DNA from: Alphaproteobacteria bacterium
GTDB taxonomy: Bacteria; Pseudomonadota; Alphaproteobacteria; RF32; CAG-239
Direction of reading: 5' to 3'
Length of the DNA stretch: 64,000 nt
NCBI GenBank assembly: GCA_900769705.1
Contig: CAAGHP010000020.1
Coordinates: forward strand, 62,001 to 126,000
Notes under the pieces: model-generated
What the model was told of the DNA's origin: nothing
What the model saw: only the letters and a program-made list of their open reading frames with translations
The model's database searches: none
Translations under genes and position numbers: made by a program
Shown here: positions 62,831 through 64,000 of the stretch, one piece after another
Layout: every line of letters begins with the position of its first letter
How positions within the stretch are numbered: position 1 is the first letter of the stretch

Positions 62831-64000
62831 ATGTCAGATTTAAGTTTAATCCGCAATTTTGCCATTATTGCCCATATTGACCATGGCAAATCCACTATTG
62901 CCGACCGTCTGATTGAATATTGTGGCGGTTTGCAGCACCGTGAGATGACGGAGCAGGTTTTGGATTCTATGGATATTGAAAAAGAGCGTGGCATTACTAT
63001 TAAGGCGCAGACTGTACGTTTGAACTATCATGCAAAAGACGGAAAAACTTATCAGCTTAATTTGATTGACACTCCGGGGCACGTTGACTTTACATACGAA
63101 GTTTCCCGTTCGCTGGCTTCATGTGAAGGTTCGGTTTTAGTGGTAGATGCCACACAAGGGGTAGAAGCCCAGACATTGGCAAATGTTTATCTGGCGCTGG
63201 ATAATAATCATGAAATTGTTGTGGCTCTTAACAAAATAGATTTGCCGTCAGCTGAGCCGGAAAAAGTAAAGCAGCAAATAGAAGATGTGATTGGATTAGA
63301 TGCTTCCGACGCGGTGGAAGTTTCAGGTAAAACTGGTTTTGGCATTGATAATTTGCTGGAAGAAATTGTACATAAGCTTCCCGCTCCGACAGGCGATGAA
63401 AATGCGCCGCTTAAAGCTTTACTGATTGACAGTTGGTATGATTCTTATTTGGGTGTGATTATTTTGGTGCGGGTTAAAGACGGTGTGCTGCGTAAAAAGC
63501 AAAACATCCGCATGATGTCGCACGGTACAGATTATGTGATTGATAAAATTGGTGTTTTTACCCCAAAAATGAAAGATGTTGATGCTATTTATCCGGGGGA
63601 AGTCGGTTTTATTACCGCCAGCATTAAAAGTGTTGAAGACTGTAAAGTCGGCGATACAATTACAGATAATAAAATGCCGTGTGCAGAGCCTCTTGCCGGC
63701 TTTAAGCCATCGGTTTCGGTAGTGTTCTGTTCTATTTTCCCTGTGGACAGCAGCCAATACGGAGCCTTGAAAGACGCGTTGGCAAAGCTGAAATTAAATG
63801 ACGCCAGCATTAACTATCAGCCGGAAAATTCCACCGCTTTGGGATTGGGATTTCGCTGCGGATTTTTAGGTTTGCTGCATATGGATATTATCCAGGAGAG
63901 AATCGGTAGGGAATTTGATTTAGATATTATTACAACAGCTCCGTCTGTGGCGTATAAAATATATTTGACCAATGGCACGCAGATTATGTTGCACAATCCT
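62831..64000 (+). CDS. lepA: Elongation factor 4 (LepA), 3' end beyond window
   Basis: 390 codons visible, cut by the right edge. GTPase domain with [20 protein letters not shown] (G1), [19 protein letters not shown] (G3) and [10 protein letters not shown] (G4). It then runs through the EF-Tu domain 2 equivalent to the LepA-specific [22 protein letters not shown] segment. Binds ribosomes and promotes back-translocation. AGGAGG fixes the start. Confidence 0.97.
   Translation, partial: MSDLSLIRNFAIIAHIDHGKSTIADRLIEYCGGLQHREMTEQVLDSMDIEKERGITIKAQTVRLNYHAKDGKTYQLNLIDTPGHVDFTYEVSRSLASCEGSVLVVDATQGVEAQTLANVYLALDNNHEIVVALNKIDLPSAEPEKVKQQIEDVIGLDASDAVEVSGKTGFGIDNLLEEIVHKLPAPTGDENAPLKALLIDSWYDSYLGVIILVRVKDGVLRKKQNIRMMSHGTDYVIDKIGVFTPKMKDVDAIYPGEVGFITASIKSVEDCKVGDTITDNKMPCAEPLAGFKPSVSVVFCSIFPVDSSQYGALKDALAKLKLNDASINYQPENSTALGLGFRCGFLGLLHMDIIQERIGREFDLDIITTAPSVAYKIYLTNGTQIMLHNP

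Noticed and set aside
1..64000. CRISPR array, insertion sequence, prophage or integrase site
   Set aside because: No regularly spaced repeats, transposase, integrase or phage structural genes were seen.

Overview
The window looks like chromosomal DNA of an AT-rich alphaproteobacterium, plausibly one of the uncultured anaerobic gut lineages (the lineage is inference). Evidence for the class: a direct-repeat SOS box GTTC-N7-GTTC upstream of lexA; a Tim44-like/mltA/smr operon beside secB; rho next to coaE-dnaQ; and ELM1-, ATP12- and CarD-type genes. PPDK-based glycolysis fits an anaerobic life. Cell envelope functions dominate: Sec translocation (secA, secB), murein recycling (mpl, ldcA, ampG, mltA), a porin, a very large autotransporter, AsmA and phospholipid synthesis.

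Layout. 1-6.5 kb: a TetR regulator cut by the left edge, a periplasmic protein, mpl-ldcA, a membrane HExxH protein, small secreted proteins and a PpiC foldase. 6.6-16.4 kb: secA with a pilin-like protein, serS, then a tightly coupled string (HD hydrolase, HAD phosphatase, a possible MEMO/AMMECR1-like protein, an M49-like peptidase, a membrane protein and a lipoprotein). 16.4-16.7 kb: a gene-free stretch with nested inverted repeats before a porin gene. 17.9-28.5 kb: a deoxyinosine glycosylase, a second pilin-like protein, lexA, accA, an orphan yejAB pair, ELM1, a CbpA-type DnaJ and a DUF1349 protein. 28.6-31.6 kb: two genes with near-identical MerR-type promoters (19-bp spacer). 32-37 kb: a zincin-like protein, smr/mltA/tim44, secB, trmL, carD.

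37-43 kb: ppdK, a 0.6-kb intergenic region, rho, and then a 0.43-kb AT-rich spacer with four TTATNCACA DnaA boxes and two TTAA-N7-TTAA (CtrA-type) sites. This is very probably the chromosome origin, with rho leaving leftward and coaE-dnaQ rightward. The ppdK-rho intergenic region holds the most unusual arrangement in the window: on the minus strand a strong promoter, a roughly 185-nt RNA with a 17-bp closing helix and mutually exclusive internal pairings, an intrinsic terminator, and then a ribosome site and the N-terminus of a type IV prepilin that stops after 50 codons inside the ppdK terminator.

43-64 kb: ampG, a pentapeptide-repeat protein, rarA, a pseudouridine synthase, AsmA, a short ATP12 protein, acylphosphatase, a DUF2769 protein, pssA with a psd that lacks two catalytic residues, tRNA-Leu(TAA), a small membrane protein, a 1698-residue ankyrin-like/autotransporter protein, an Hsp20 operon with a 47-residue Cys-rich peptide, a UDP-galactopyranose-mutase-like flavoprotein and the start of lepA. 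A 15/16 match to the ParB site parS lies 17 kb from the origin.
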